The notes below the pieces were generated by a model. That model saw only the letters and a program-made list of their open reading frames with translations. It made no database searches and was not told the DNA's origin. A stretch of DNA of 64,000 nucleotides from Kitasatospora sp. NBC_00374. Lineage in GTDB: Bacteria > Actinomycetota > Actinomycetes > Streptomycetales > Streptomycetaceae. The translations under genes and the position numbers were made by a program. Shown here in pieces: positions 26,333 through 35,616 of this stretch. The DNA is taken from positions 2,046,001-2,110,000 of the forward strand of contig NZ_CP107964.1 in assembly GCF_041434935.1 (NCBI RefSeq), given 5' to 3'. The first letter of the stretch is position 1, and each line of letters opens with the position of its first letter.

Positions 26333-27358
26333 TCAGCCGCTCCGGTTGGCGGCGAGGGTCTCGCGCATGGCGCGCAGGGACTCCTTGAGCGAGCCCATGG
26401 TCGCGAGGACGGCGGTCGGCTCGTAGCCGCAGTGCGCCATGCAGTTCTCGCAGCGCGGGTCCTTGCCGCGGCCGTACTTGGCCCAGTCGGTCTTCTCGAT
26501 CAGCTCGCGGTAGGTCGGCACGTAGCCGTCGGCCATCAGGTAGCAGGGGCGCTGCCAGCCGAACAGCGAGTAGTTCGGGATGCCCCAGGCGGTGCACTCG
26601 AAGTCGACCTTGCCCTCCAGGAAGTCCAGGAAGAGCGGGCTGTGGTTGAGCCGCCAGCGCAGCCGGTTGCCGCCGGCGAAGGCCTTCTTGAACAGTTCCC
26701 TGGTCTGTGCGACGCCGAGGAAGTGCTCCTGGTCGGGGGCCTTCTCGTAGGCGTACGCCGGGGAGATCATCATCTCGTCGACGTGCAGCTCGTCGTTGAG
26801 GTAGTCGAGCACCTCGATGATGGTCTGCGGGGTGTCGGTGTTGAAGAACGTGGAGTTGGTGGTGACCCGGAAGCCGCGCCGCTTGGCCTCCTTGATCGCC
26901 TCCACCGCCTCGTCGAAGGTGCCCTCCTTGGCGACCGAGGCGTCGTGGCGCTCGCGCAGCCCGTCGATGTGCACGGTGAACGTGAAGTACGGCGAGGGCG
27001 TGAACCTGTCCAGCTTCTTGCGCATCAGCAGGGCGTTGGTGCACAGGAAGACGTACTTGCGGCGGGCCACCAGCTGGCGGACGATCTCGTCGATCTGGGG
27101 GTGCATCAGCGGCTCGCCGCCGGCGATGGAGACCATCGGGGCGCCGGATTCCAGGACCGCGCCGACCGCCTGGGCGACGGGCATTCTCTGCTTGAGCACG
27201 CCGGCCGGGTGCTGGATCTTGCCGCAGCCCTCGCAGGCCAGGTTGCAGGCGTAGAGCGGTTCCAGCTCCACGATCAGCGGGAACTTGTCCCGCCGCTTGA
27301 TCTTCTGCTGCATGAGGTAGGTGCCGACCCGGATGGTCTGACGCAGCGGCATGGCCAT
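26333..27358 (-). CDS. hpnH: HpnH, radical SAM adenosyl hopanoid synthase
   Basis: This 341-residue radical SAM enzyme attaches the 5'-deoxyadenosyl unit to diploptene, the first side-chain step in extended hopanoids. The [4Fe-4S]-binding CxxxCxxC is C38-N-L-A-C42-E-G-C45. The SAM-binding GGEP follows (SIAGGEPLMHP), and the C-terminal SPASM-like segment (PRCENCMAHCGYEPTA) carries extra cysteines. ATG 27358 lies two bases after the hpnG stop, with GGAGG overlapping the end of hpnG. In the well-studied S. coelicolor order, ispG lies between hpnH and dxs; here it is absent. Confidence 0.95.
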   Translation of the reverse strand: MAMPLRQTIRVGTYLMQQKIKRRDKFPLIVELEPLYACNLACEGCGKIQHPAGVLKQRMPVAQAVGAVLESGAPMVSIAGGEPLMHPQIDEIVRQLVARRKYVFLCTNALLMRKKLDRFTPSPYFTFTVHIDGLRERHDASVAKEGTFDEAVEAIKEAKRRGFRVTTNSTFFNTDTPQTIIEVLDYLNDELHVDEMMISPAYAYEKAPDQEHFLGVAQTRELFKKAFAGGNRLRWRLNHSPLFLDFLEGKVDFECTAWGIPNYSLFGWQRPCYLMADGYVPTYRELIEKTDWAKYGRGKDPRCENCMAHCGYEPTAVLATMGSLKESLRAMRETLAANRSG

Positions 27359-27360
27359 GA

Positions 27361-28044
27361 CTAGCTCGCCTCCTGAGGGAGCGTCGAGGGCTGTGGGTGG
27401 GGCGGGAGGGGGGTGGGGGCGGGGTGCGGCCCGCCCGTGGCCGCGTGCCAGGCGGTGAGCGCCGGTACGGCGGCGCGCAGGGTGCGCCAGGCGCGCAGCC
27501 CCGCCGGGAGGGTGCCCGGGCGGATCAGCTCGCGTTCGGGGGTGTCGACCACGATCCGCAGTACGGCGGCCGGCAGCCCGGGCCGCAGCTCGGCCCGGGC
27601 GGCGAGGACGGCGGCCGCCTCCATGTCGACGGCCAGTGCGCCCCCGGCGTGCAGCTCTGCCCGCCGGGCACCGCGGACCACCTGGTCCGCGGTGTGGTGC
27701 AGGCCGGTGTGCGCGGTGAGCCCGCGGGCCCGCAGGGCCTGGGCCAGCGCCGGGGCCGAGTCCAGCTCGAAGCGCCGGCCGTCGGTGTCGCGGACGGCGT
27801 CGGCGACGATCACCTCGCCGGGGTGGACACCGGACGCCACCGAGGCGCCGAAACCGGCCACCACCAGGGCGCCGTAGCCCTCGCCGGTCAGCAGCCGGGC
27901 GGCGCTGCGGCCGGCCCGGCGGCGGCCCATGCCGGTCCGGGCGAGGACCGGCGGGCCGCCGTGGGCGCCCGTCCAGTCGCCGCCGCGCAGGGCCCAGAGC
28001 TCCGGGCCGAGCGCGCACAGCACCAGTAGCGGGCCTTCGGTCAT
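27361..28044 (-). CDS. hpnG: HpnG, adenosylhopane nucleosidase (phosphorylase-fold)
   Basis: This 227-residue enzyme has the purine nucleoside phosphorylase/MTA nucleosidase fold and removes adenine from adenosylhopane to leave a ribosyl hopane. Recognisable parts are LVVAGFGASVASGVHPGEVI, ADAVRDTDGRRFELD and the AVDMEAAAVLAA motif that contacts the ribose. The last 25 residues are a Pro-rich tail (PAPTPLPPHPQPSTLP) not needed for the fold. Its ATG overlaps the shc stop by four bases (ATGA) and hpnH follows after two bases. Confidence 0.9.
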   Translation of the reverse strand: MTEGPLLVLCALGPELWALRGGDWTGAHGGPPVLARTGMGRRRAGRSAARLLTGEGYGALVVAGFGASVASGVHPGEVIVADAVRDTDGRRFELDSAPALAQALRARGLTAHTGLHHTADQVVRGARRAELHAGGALAVDMEAAAVLAARAELRPGLPAAVLRIVVDTPERELIRPGTLPAGLRAWRTLRAAVPALTAWHAATGGPHPAPTPLPPHPQPSTLPQEAS

Positions 28045-30059
28045 CGTCTGCCTCCGCCCAGGGGGGTGCCGTTGACGTACCGGCCGAGCGCGGTCACTGG
28101 GAAGACCAGCCGGTACAGGTGGTAGTTGATCGAGAAGTCCCAGGGGAAGCCGGTGCCGGTGAACTGCGGCTCGTCCCAGGTTCCCTCCGGCAGCTGGGTG
28201 TCCACCAGCCAGCGCACCCCGCGTTCGACGGCCTCGCCGTCCTCGCCGCCCGCCAGCAGGGCCATCAGCGCCCAGGCGGTCTGCGAGGCGGTGGACTCGC
28301 CGCGCCCGGCCCAGCCGGCCGGGTCCTCGTACGAGCGCATGTCCTCGCCCCAGCCGCCGTCCGGGTTCTGCCGGTCCTCCAGCCACCGGACGGCCCGACG
28401 GACCGCCGGGTGGCTGGGGGTGAGTCCGGCCGCGATCAGGGCCGGCACCACCGAGCCGGTGCCGTAGACGTAGTTGGTGCCCCAGCGGCCGAACCAGGAG
28501 CCGTCGGGCTCCTGGTTCGCCAGCAGCCAGGCGATGCCCCGCCGGGTGCGCCGGTCGTGGGCGAGGCCGACCTCGGCCAGCATCTCGACCACGTGGGCGG
28601 TGACGTCGGCGGAGGGCGGGTCGATCACCTCGCCGAAGTCGCAGAACGGCAGCTTGTTCGGGAGCCGGCTGGTGTTGTCGACGTCGAAGGCGCCCCAGGC
28701 GCCGTTCCTCGACTGCATGCCGAGGTTCCACTCGACGCCGCGGCGCACCGCGCCGGCCAGCCGCTCGGTGTCGGGGTGGGCGATCCGGCGCAGGGCCAGC
28801 ACCACCTCGGCCGTGTCGTCGATGTCGGGGTAGGTGTCGTTGTGGAACTCGAACGCCCAGCCGCCGGGGGCGAGTCCGGGGCGTTTGACCGACCAGTCGC
28901 CCTTGACGGTGATCTCCTCGCCGAGCATCCAGTCGGCGGCGTCGACCAGGGCCGGGTGGTCGGCGGGCAGGCCGGCGTCGCGCAGGGCGATGGCGGCCAG
29001 GCAGGTGTCCCAGACCGGGGACTGACAGGCCTCCATCCAGCGCCGGCCGTCCTCGGTGTGCACGGTGAAGCCGTCGAAGGAGGCCAGCCCGGCCTTCATC
29101 ACCGGGTGGTCGAGCGGGTAGCCGAGCAGGTGCAGGGCGATCAGCGAGTAGACGGCGGGCGGTTGGATGCCGCCCCAGCAGCCGTCGGCCTCCTGCCGCT
29201 CGGTGATCCACCGGCCGGCTCTGGCGAGCGCCAGTCTGCGCAGCGGGCGCAGGGCGTAGCGGTGGTAGACGTGCATCAGCCGGTCGAGACGCTGGAAGAG
29301 GCCGTCCCAGGTGTGGGCGGGGGCCAGCGGCCGGGCGGGGTGCGGGTCGGCCGGGTCGGTGTGCAGCTCGGTGAGTGCGAAGGGGGCCGGCCTGACCGGG
29401 CGGTTGGCGGAGACCACCGTCAGCGGCACGATGGTCTGCCGGGCCCAGCAGCCGAAGTCGTAGATGTTCAGCGGTGCCCAGCTGGGCAGGAAGATCAGCT
29501 CGGGGGGCAGCTCGGGGAGTTCCTCCCACGGCCACCAGCCGAACAGGGCGAGCCAGATCCGGGTGAAGACCCGCGTCGCGGCGATGCCGCCGCGGGCGCG
29601 GACGAACTCGGCGGCGGCCCGCATGTGGGCGGCCTCGGGGGTGTCCCCGGCCAGGCGCAGCGCGACGTACGCCTCGACCGTGGCGGACAGTTCGGGCGGG
29701 CCGCCGTGGAAGGTGGCCCAGGTGCCGTCCGGGCGCTGTTGGGAGCGGATCCAGGCGGCGCCCGCGGCGGTCTGCTCCTCCGTCCGGATGCCGAGGAACT
29801 GTCGCAGTAACAGGTCCTCGGCATCCATGGTGACGTTGGTCTCCAGGTCGCCCTTCCACCAGCCCTCGGTGTCCTGAAGGGAGAGCAGGTGGGCGGTGGC
29901 CCGGGCCAGAGCGGCCGCGGCCGGTGAAGAATCGTTTGGTCCGGTCGGGACCTGCACCCGGAGCGGGCCCGGCCCGTCGGGCACCGGCGGGCGGGCACCC
30001 ACCGCGGCCGGCTCGGGATCGTACTCGGGGTCGAGCCGGCCGCCCGCGGTTGCTGTCAC
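28041..30059 (-). CDS. shc: Squalene-hopene cyclase
   Basis: This 672-residue membrane-associated triterpene cyclase turns squalene into hopene. The acid motif DxDD is D412-I-D-D415 in YPDIDDTAEVVLAL. Several QW repeats are visible, for example QDTEGWWKG, QRPDGTWATFHGG, QNPDGGWGEDM and QLPEGTWDEPQF. DVDNTSRLPNKLPFCDFGEV matches the other conserved central region. GTG 30059 is seven bases after the upstream synthase stop, and the stop overlaps hpnG by four bases. The first 35 residues are a Pro-rich extension before SLQDTEGWW. Confidence 0.96.
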   Translation of the reverse strand: MTATAGGRLDPEYDPEPAAVGARPPVPDGPGPLRVQVPTGPNDSSPAAAALARATAHLLSLQDTEGWWKGDLETNVTMDAEDLLLRQFLGIRTEEQTAAGAAWIRSQQRPDGTWATFHGGPPELSATVEAYVALRLAGDTPEAAHMRAAAEFVRARGGIAATRVFTRIWLALFGWWPWEELPELPPELIFLPSWAPLNIYDFGCWARQTIVPLTVVSANRPVRPAPFALTELHTDPADPHPARPLAPAHTWDGLFQRLDRLMHVYHRYALRPLRRLALARAGRWITERQEADGCWGGIQPPAVYSLIALHLLGYPLDHPVMKAGLASFDGFTVHTEDGRRWMEACQSPVWDTCLAAIALRDAGLPADHPALVDAADWMLGEEITVKGDWSVKRPGLAPGGWAFEFHNDTYPDIDDTAEVVLALRRIAHPDTERLAGAVRRGVEWNLGMQSRNGAWGAFDVDNTSRLPNKLPFCDFGEVIDPPSADVTAHVVEMLAEVGLAHDRRTRRGIAWLLANQEPDGSWFGRWGTNYVYGTGSVVPALIAAGLTPSHPAVRRAVRWLEDRQNPDGGWGEDMRSYEDPAGWAGRGESTASQTAWALMALLAGGEDGEAVERGVRWLVDTQLPEGTWDEPQFTGTGFPWDFSINYHLYRLVFPVTALGRYVNGTPLGGGRR

Positions 30060-30066
30060 CTTGACG

Positions 30067-31164
30067 TCACCTCTCTCGTACCACCACGAATTCGGCGAGT
30101 GCCACGAAGTGCTCGCGCACCGTGTGGGCCATCGGCACCTCGTCCAGAGCGGCGAGGGCTGTCTCGTACTGGCGGCGGGCCTCGTCCTGGGTCCAGGCGC
30201 GGCCGCCGGCCTGTTCGATCAGGGCCGCGCGGGCGGCGAGCACCGGCTCGCTCTCCTCGCCCCGGCCCTTGGGGTCGGCGAGCTGCTCGGCCAGCAGCCG
30301 GGAGGCCTCGCCGCCGTCGGCCAGCGCGGCGGCCACCGGCAGCGACTTCTTGCGCTGGCGAAGGTCGCCCCAGTGCGGCTTGCCGGTGACCTCGGTGGCG
30401 CCCCAGATGCCGAGCAGGTCGTCGACGGCCTGGAAGGCGAGGCCCAGGTGGTGACCGTAGCGCTGGAGCGCGTCCGAGACCCGGTCGTCCGCGCCGGCCA
30501 GCACCGCGCCGACGGCGGCGGAGGCGGCGAGCAGGGCGCCGGTCTTGTTGCCCTCCATCTCCAGGCACTCCTCGACGGTGACCACGTCGCGGTGCTCGAA
30601 GGAGAGGTCCTGGGCCTGGCCGTCGATCAGCTTGCGGGTGGCGGTGGTGACCAGGCGTACGGCGCGGGCGGCGTCGGTGGCGGTGGCCTTCCCGGTGACC
30701 GCGGCGTCCAGCAGCACCTCGGTGCCCAGCGTGGCCAGCGCGTCGCCGACCAGGATCGCCTGGGCCGGGCCGAAGACCGTCCACGCCGTCGCCCGGTGCC
30801 GCCGGAACTCGTCACCGTCCATCAGATCATCATGGAGCAGCGAAAAGTTGTGCACCAGCTCAACGGAGACGCCACCGGGCACCCCGTACTCCGCCGGAGC
30901 CCCGGCCGCCTCGGCCGACAGCAGGGCCAGCGCGGGGCGCACGGCCTTGCCGCCGTCCCCGGCGGCCGGTCGGCCGTCCCGGTCGATCCAGCCGAAGTGG
31001 TACGCCGCGACGGTGTCCATCGGTGCGGCCAAACGGGCGACGGTGGAGCGCAGCGGCGGGGTGCACAGGCTCCGGCCGCGGGCCAGCAGCTCGACCACCG
31101 AAGGGGCGTCCTTGACCGGTGCGGACCCCGCCGCCTGACCGATCGAGCCGGTGCGTGCCTCCAC
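30067..31164 (-). CDS. Polyprenyl (farnesyl-type) diphosphate synthase of the hopanoid operon
   Basis: This 365-residue E-type prenyltransferase extends allylic diphosphates with IPP. The first aspartate-rich motif is DDLMDGD in NFSLLHDDLMDGDEFRRHRA. The second is shortened to DDLLGIWG (QAVDDLLGIWGATEVTGKP) and lacks the third Asp of DDxxD, as seen in several actinobacterial homologues. FRRHRATAWTVFGPAQAILV is the usual block after the first motif. It probably makes the farnesyl diphosphate used by HpnCDE for squalene. GTG 31164 has GAGGGAA seven bases upstream. shc follows after seven bases. Confidence 0.9.
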   Translation of the reverse strand: MEARTGSIGQAAGSAPVKDAPSVVELLARGRSLCTPPLRSTVARLAAPMDTVAAYHFGWIDRDGRPAAGDGGKAVRPALALLSAEAAGAPAEYGVPGGVSVELVHNFSLLHDDLMDGDEFRRHRATAWTVFGPAQAILVGDALATLGTEVLLDAAVTGKATATDAARAVRLVTTATRKLIDGQAQDLSFEHRDVVTVEECLEMEGNKTGALLAASAAVGAVLAGADDRVSDALQRYGHHLGLAFQAVDDLLGIWGATEVTGKPHWGDLRQRKKSLPVAAALADGGEASRLLAEQLADPKGRGEESEPVLAARAALIEQAGGRAWTQDEARRQYETALAALDEVPMAHTVREHFVALAEFVVVRER

Positions 31165-31244
31165 GTGCGTTCCCTCTCCCTGCGTGAACCCGGCCGAACT
31201 GGACGGCCGGTCTGGTGCGATGTCGGTGGTGGTGGGGCGGGCCG

Positions 31245-32657
31245 TCACCGCGGCCACCGCCCGTCGCCGCGGTCGACCGGCAGCCGGCCGGCCCCGGGCG
31301 GCGTGGATCCGGCCAGCGCGGCGTCGGCCGCGGCGTGGCCGCTGCGGACGGCGCTCTCCATGGTCGCGGGCCACCCGGTGGCCGTCCACGACCCGGCGAG
31401 CAGCACGCCCGGCAGGTCGGTCCGCGCGGCGGGCCGCAGGGCGGCGGTGCCCGGGGCCGGGTCGAAGGTCGCGGTGCGCTCCCTCGTCACGAAGAAGTCC
31501 AGCACCCGGGCCCCGCGTGCGGCCGGCAGCAGGCGTTCCAGCTCGGGCAGGTAGCGCTCGCGCAGCTCGGCCACCGGCAGGTCGATCTCGTCCTGGACGG
31601 CCGACTGGGACAGCGCCAGGTACTGGGCTCCGGGCACCGCGAGGCCCGAGTGGGCCGTCCGGTCGAACACCCACTGGACCGGGGAGCCGAGCGCGGCGAA
31701 GAACGGCTTGCGCAGCAGCTTGCGGTCGTAGACCACGTGCACGTTGAGGATCGGCGCGGTGCCGAGCTCGGTGAGCCGGTGCTGCGCCTCGATCGCACCG
31801 GGCGGCAGCAGGGCCGCCGCGGCGTCCTGGGCGCCGGCCAGCACCACCGTGTCGGCGGTGAGCAGCTCGCCGCTCTCCAGGCGCACGGCGTGCTGGTCCG
31901 CAGGCTTGAGTTCGGCGGCGCGCGCCCGAAGCAGCACCCGTACGCCGGCCCGCTCCAGCTCGGCGAGGGCCGCGTCGTGGTGGATCGCGCCGAGCGGGAC
32001 GTTCGCCATGCCGATGTCGGAGGCGCCCGGGTCGGAGAGCAGGCCGGTCTTGAAGACCATGGCGGCCAGTGCCAGCGAGGTCTGGTCGGCGGTGGCGTTC
32101 AGGGTGGCGACGCCGACCAGGTCCCACATCGCGGCCAGGGTGGCCGGGGTCTGGCCGTGCCGGCGCAGCCAGTCACCGAACGAGATCCGGTCCAGCGCCG
32201 GGTCGGCCAGGTCGAGGGCCTTGAGGGCGAGCGCGGCCCGGACGACCCGCAGGCGGTCGGCCGGGCCGAGGTGCGGGTAACCGGCGAGGCTGCCGGCCAG
32301 GTGCAGCGGGACGGGCAGGCCGGCCCGCTTCAGCCGGCCGAGGGTCCGCGAGCCGTCGGCGCCGACGCCGAGCACCGGGACGTCCAGGCGCGGCTGAAGA
32401 TCCACCAGACGGCCCGCACCCAGCCGGTCGATCAGTCCCCGGTAGGCGGTGCAGCAGCGGAGGAAGACGTGCTGCCCGTTGTCGACGGTCAGCTCACCGC
32501 GGCGGAACGAGAAGGCCAGCCCGCCGAGCCGGGGCCGGGCCTCCAGCAGGGTGACCCGGCGGCCGGCCTCGGCCAGCCGCAGCGCGGCGGTGATGCCCGC
32601 CAGCCCGCCGCCGACCACCAGGGCGGAGGGCTGTGGAGCCGGAACCCGTGCCGACAT
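31245..32657 (-). CDS. hpnE: HpnE, FAD-dependent hydroxysqualene reductase/dehydroxylase
   Basis: This 470-residue amine-oxidase-fold flavoprotein converts hydroxysqualene to squalene, the last step of the HpnCDE route. The N-terminal FAD-binding fingerprint is ALVVGGGLAGITAALRLAEA with the acidic end VTLLEARPRLGG. The substrate domain contains VGVATLNATADQTSLALAAM and the C-terminal flavin block LAGSWTATGWPATMESAVRS. ATG 32657 has GGGGAGAGG upstream. It is 109 bases from hpnD and 80 from the next gene, the two widest gaps in the operon. Confidence 0.93.
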   Translation of the reverse strand: MSARVPAPQPSALVVGGGLAGITAALRLAEAGRRVTLLEARPRLGGLAFSFRRGELTVDNGQHVFLRCCTAYRGLIDRLGAGRLVDLQPRLDVPVLGVGADGSRTLGRLKRAGLPVPLHLAGSLAGYPHLGPADRLRVVRAALALKALDLADPALDRISFGDWLRRHGQTPATLAAMWDLVGVATLNATADQTSLALAAMVFKTGLLSDPGASDIGMANVPLGAIHHDAALAELERAGVRVLLRARAAELKPADQHAVRLESGELLTADTVVLAGAQDAAAALLPPGAIEAQHRLTELGTAPILNVHVVYDRKLLRKPFFAALGSPVQWVFDRTAHSGLAVPGAQYLALSQSAVQDEIDLPVAELRERYLPELERLLPAARGARVLDFFVTRERTATFDPAPGTAALRPAARTDLPGVLLAGSWTATGWPATMESAVRSGHAAADAALAGSTPPGAGRLPVDRGDGRWPR

Positions 32658-32766
32658 CAGCCTCTCCCCCCATGGTTGTGGTCCTTCCGTCGCCCGGCGC
32701 TGGACAACGCTCTCCCTGCCGCGTGTGCATTTCTGCTGACACAGCGTGACATAACTGGCGAGAGAA

Positions 32767-33669
32767 TCAAGAACGCCCTCCGGCGAGCCCGGACAGTGCC
32801 ACGTATGCCTTCTGCCAGCCGGGCAGCGAGACCCGGCCGCGCAGCACCGACTCCGGCTCGGCGGCGATCCGGCCGAGCAGCCGGTGGTAGATCCCGGCCA
32901 TCGCGGCGGTGCAGGCCCGGCTGCGGCGGTCGAGCATCGGCAGCAGCCGCAGGCCCTCCTCGAACGCCCGCTGGGCGCGCTCCGCCTCGAACGCGACCAG
33001 CCCGGTGAAGTCGGCCGAGGCGGGCAGCTCGGGCAGTGCGAAACCCTGCTCGCAGCCGAACCGGGCCAGGTCCTCGGAGGGCAGGTAGGTGCGGCCGTTG
33101 AGGGCGTCCTCGCGCAGGTCGCGCAGGATGTTGGTGAGCTGCAGGGCCAGCCCCAGGGTGTCGGCGTAGCGCTCGCCGAGCTCCGGGTCCTCGCAGCCGT
33201 ACACGCCGAGCGAGAGCCGGCCGATCGAGCCGGCCACGCAGCGGCAGTAGGTCTTGAGGTCGTCGAAGGTCTGGTACTCGACGCCCTTGAGGTCCATCTC
33301 GACACCGTCGATCAGCTCGTCGAAGCCGCCGAGCGGGATCGGGAAGCGCCGGGCCGCGTCGGCCAGCGCGACCTTGATCGGGTCGGTGTCCTCCTCGGAG
33401 ACCGCGCCGGCCCTGATCTGGTCCAGCAGGGCCCGGGTCTGCCCGAGCTGTTCGGTCTTGCGCTCGGGCGGCAGCTCGCCGTCCCCGATGTCGTCGACCC
33501 GGCGGGCCAGCGCGTACAGCGCCGACATGGCGAGCCGCTTGGACTCGGGCAGCAGCCGGATGCCGTAGCTGAAGTTGCGGGCCTGCAGGGCGGTGACCGC
33601 CTCGCAGTACCGATAGGCGGCCATGACCGGCGCCGAGGCCAGTGGTGATGCCCCCACTAGGGCACTCAC
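32767..33669 (-). CDS. hpnD: HpnD, presqualene diphosphate synthase
   Basis: This 300-residue squalene/phytoene synthase-family enzyme condenses two farnesyl diphosphates to presqualene diphosphate. Both Mg-binding aspartate motifs are present: ALARRVDDIGDGELPP and LTNILRDLREDALNGRTYLP. SYGIRLLPESKRLAMSALYA is the usual N-terminal block. The GTG start overlaps the hpnC stop by four bases (GTGA), and with hpnC and hpnE it forms the three-enzyme bacterial route to squalene. Confidence 0.94.
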   Translation of the reverse strand: MSALVGASPLASAPVMAAYRYCEAVTALQARNFSYGIRLLPESKRLAMSALYALARRVDDIGDGELPPERKTEQLGQTRALLDQIRAGAVSEEDTDPIKVALADAARRFPIPLGGFDELIDGVEMDLKGVEYQTFDDLKTYCRCVAGSIGRLSLGVYGCEDPELGERYADTLGLALQLTNILRDLREDALNGRTYLPSEDLARFGCEQGFALPELPASADFTGLVAFEAERAQRAFEEGLRLLPMLDRRSRACTAAMAGIYHRLLGRIAAEPESVLRGRVSLPGWQKAYVALSGLAGGRS

Positions 33670-34616
33670 CTTCCCTTCGCGAAGAGTGCCGCCGCCTTCA
33701 CTGCGAGGCGGCGCTTGTCGGGCTTGGCCTGCTGAGCCAGTACGTCGTACCCGGCGGCCTCGATGGCCGACAGGGCCGCGTACCCTCCGGCGGTGAATCC
33801 CGCCAACAGCAGTCGGAGCCTTCCTCGAACCGTACCCACCAGCGGCGCCCCGTGATCGAGCAGGGTCCGCGCCCGGGCGGCCTCGAAGGCGATCAGCTCG
33901 CGGACCCGGGGGCCGGCGGTGGGCGCGGCGAGGTCGGCCTCGGTGACCTGGAAGCGCGCCAGGTCCTCGGCCGGGAGGTAGATCCGGCCGCGTCCCAGGT
34001 CCTCGGCCACGTCCTGGAGGTGCTCGATGATCTGGAGCGCGGTGCAGATCTGGTCCGAACGGGTGATCCGGTCCGGGGTGGAGCGGCCGGCGATGGCCAG
34101 CACCAGGCGGCCGACCGGGTCGGCGGAGAGCGTGCAGTAGTCGAGCAGGTCCCGGTAGGTCGGGTAGCGGGTGGCGGTCTGGTCCACCCGGTTGGCCTCG
34201 ATCAGACGGCGGAACGGCTCGGGGGTCAGTCCGTGCCGGTCCACGACCGGGACGAGGGCGCGCATCAGCGGGTGGCGCGGCCCGGCGTCCCGGTCCGGGC
34301 GCAGGGCGGACTCGAAGACGCGGTCCAGATCGCGCTCCAGGCCGTCCAGCAGGGCCGGCCGGAAGCCGAGGTCCGCGGGAGCGCTCTCCACGCCCAGCAG
34401 GCGGGCCGTCCCGGCCGGGTCGGCGAGGTCGCCGTCGCCGGCGTCGTCGACCAGGCGGGCGAAGCCGTAGACCGCCATCAGGTCGGCGCGCCAGGCCGCG
34501 GGCAGGAAGCCCGGGGCCACCGGGAAGTTCTCCAGGTCGGCCTTGCCGAGGGTGCCGTCCGCCACCCCACCATCAGTCGGGTTATCTGATTTAGCTGAAG
34601 CCGCCACTGCCGTCAC
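33666..34616 (-). CDS. hpnC: HpnC, hydroxysqualene synthase
   Basis: This 316-residue paralogue of HpnD hydrolyses presqualene diphosphate to hydroxysqualene. Motifs are YGFARLVDDAGDGDLADP and IIEHLQDVAEDLGRGRIYLP. It is the first gene of the hopanoid operon. GTG 34616 sits at the start of TAVAASAKSDNPTDGG, with a GGGGGA directly before it, so spacing is very short; the longer frame to 34661 lacks family sequence. The stop overlaps hpnD. Confidence 0.93.
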   Translation of the reverse strand: MTAVAASAKSDNPTDGGVADGTLGKADLENFPVAPGFLPAAWRADLMAVYGFARLVDDAGDGDLADPAGTARLLGVESAPADLGFRPALLDGLERDLDRVFESALRPDRDAGPRHPLMRALVPVVDRHGLTPEPFRRLIEANRVDQTATRYPTYRDLLDYCTLSADPVGRLVLAIAGRSTPDRITRSDQICTALQIIEHLQDVAEDLGRGRIYLPAEDLARFQVTEADLAAPTAGPRVRELIAFEAARARTLLDHGAPLVGTVRGRLRLLLAGFTAGGYAALSAIEAAGYDVLAQQAKPDKRRLAVKAAALFAKGR

Positions 34617-34742
34617 TCCCCCGTTGTACACCGGCCGACCCCGTCGGCCCGCCTCGGACACGCCTCACCCACCGAGTCGGGGGACGTCCCCGGTCCGGCT
34701 CCAGCCTTGCAGTCCCCGGCCACCCGGGGAAGAGCGCCCGTA

Positions 34743-34797
34743 CACGACGGAGGGCCGGTGCCGGGAGTACTCCCGGTACCGGCCCCCGCATGTCGTG
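34743..34797 (-). terminator. Long terminator hairpin of the exporter operon
   Basis: An inner stem (34752-34785, GGGCCGGT and CCGGGAGT arms) is enclosed by CACGAC/GTCGTG, starting 10 bases after the stop of the ATPase gene. It separates that operon from hpnC downstream on the same strand. Confidence 0.8.
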
Positions 34798-34806
34798 CGC
34801 GGGCGG

Positions 34807-35616
34807 TCAGGGGCGCTCGCCCCGCTCGTAGGCGGAGACCACGTCCTCGGTCAGACCGTCCATGACCAGCTCGCCGTGCTCGATCCAGATGGTCCGCTCG
34901 CAGACCTCGCGGATCGAGTTGTTGTCGTGGCTGACCAGGAACACCGTGCCTGCGGCCCCGCGGAGCTGGTTGATCCGCTCCTTGCTCCGCTGCTGGAACG
35001 CCTGGTCGCCGGTGGCCAGCGCCTCGTCGATCAGCAGCACGTCGTGGGTCTTGGCCGCCGCGATGGAGAACCGCAGGCGGGCGCCCATTCCCGAGGAGTA
35101 CGTACGCATCGGCAGCGAGATGAAGTCGCCCTTGTCGTTGATGCCCGAGAAGTCGACGATCTCCTGGTACCGGCTGCGCACCTCCTCCTTGGTCATGCCC
35201 ATCGCCAGGCAGCCCAGCACCACGTTGCGCTCGCCGGTGAGGTCGTTCATCAGCGCGGCGTTGACGCCCAGCAGGGACGGCTGGCCGTTGGTGTAGATGC
35301 CGCCGCGCTCGGTCGGCAGCAGGCCCGCGATGGCCGCCAGCATGGTCGACTTGCCGGAGCCGTTCGACCCGATCAGGCCGATCGCCTCGCCCTTGTACGC
35401 GGTGAAGCTGATGCCCCGCACCGCGTGCACCTCGCGGATCGAGGGCGACTTCTTCCGGGAGACCAGGCGGCTCAGCGCGGAGGTCGCGCTGCCCTTGCCG
35501 GCGCCCGCGCCGTGCACCTTGTAGACGATGTGCACGTCGTCCACGACCACGGTCGGCACCTTGGCGGTCTGTGCGGCCACCGGCACCTCCTTGATGTTCG
35601 TCGCGATGTCAGCCAC
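34807..35616 (-). CDS. ABC-2 polysaccharide/teichoic-type exporter, ATPase subunit (TagH-like)
   Basis: This 269-residue ATPase has Walker A GLIGSNGSGKSTMLAAIAGL, signature TYSSGMGARLRFSIAAA, Walker B DVLLIDEALATGD and the switch HDNNSIREVCERTIWIEHGE. The EALATGD and TYSSGM variants are typical of the RfbB/TagH/Wzt branch, which exports lipid-linked glycans or teichoic acids. It lacks the C-terminal glycan-binding domain of Wzt. GTG 35616 is preferred (GGAGGAGT upstream) and overlaps the permease stop by eight bases. Together with the permease it would export the product of the upstream genes. Confidence 0.9.
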   Translation of the reverse strand: MADIATNIKEVPVAAQTAKVPTVVVDDVHIVYKVHGAGAGKGSATSALSRLVSRKKSPSIREVHAVRGISFTAYKGEAIGLIGSNGSGKSTMLAAIAGLLPTERGGIYTNGQPSLLGVNAALMNDLTGERNVVLGCLAMGMTKEEVRSRYQEIVDFSGINDKGDFISLPMRTYSSGMGARLRFSIAAAKTHDVLLIDEALATGDQAFQQRSKERINQLRGAAGTVFLVSHDNNSIREVCERTIWIEHGELVMDGLTEDVVSAYERGERP

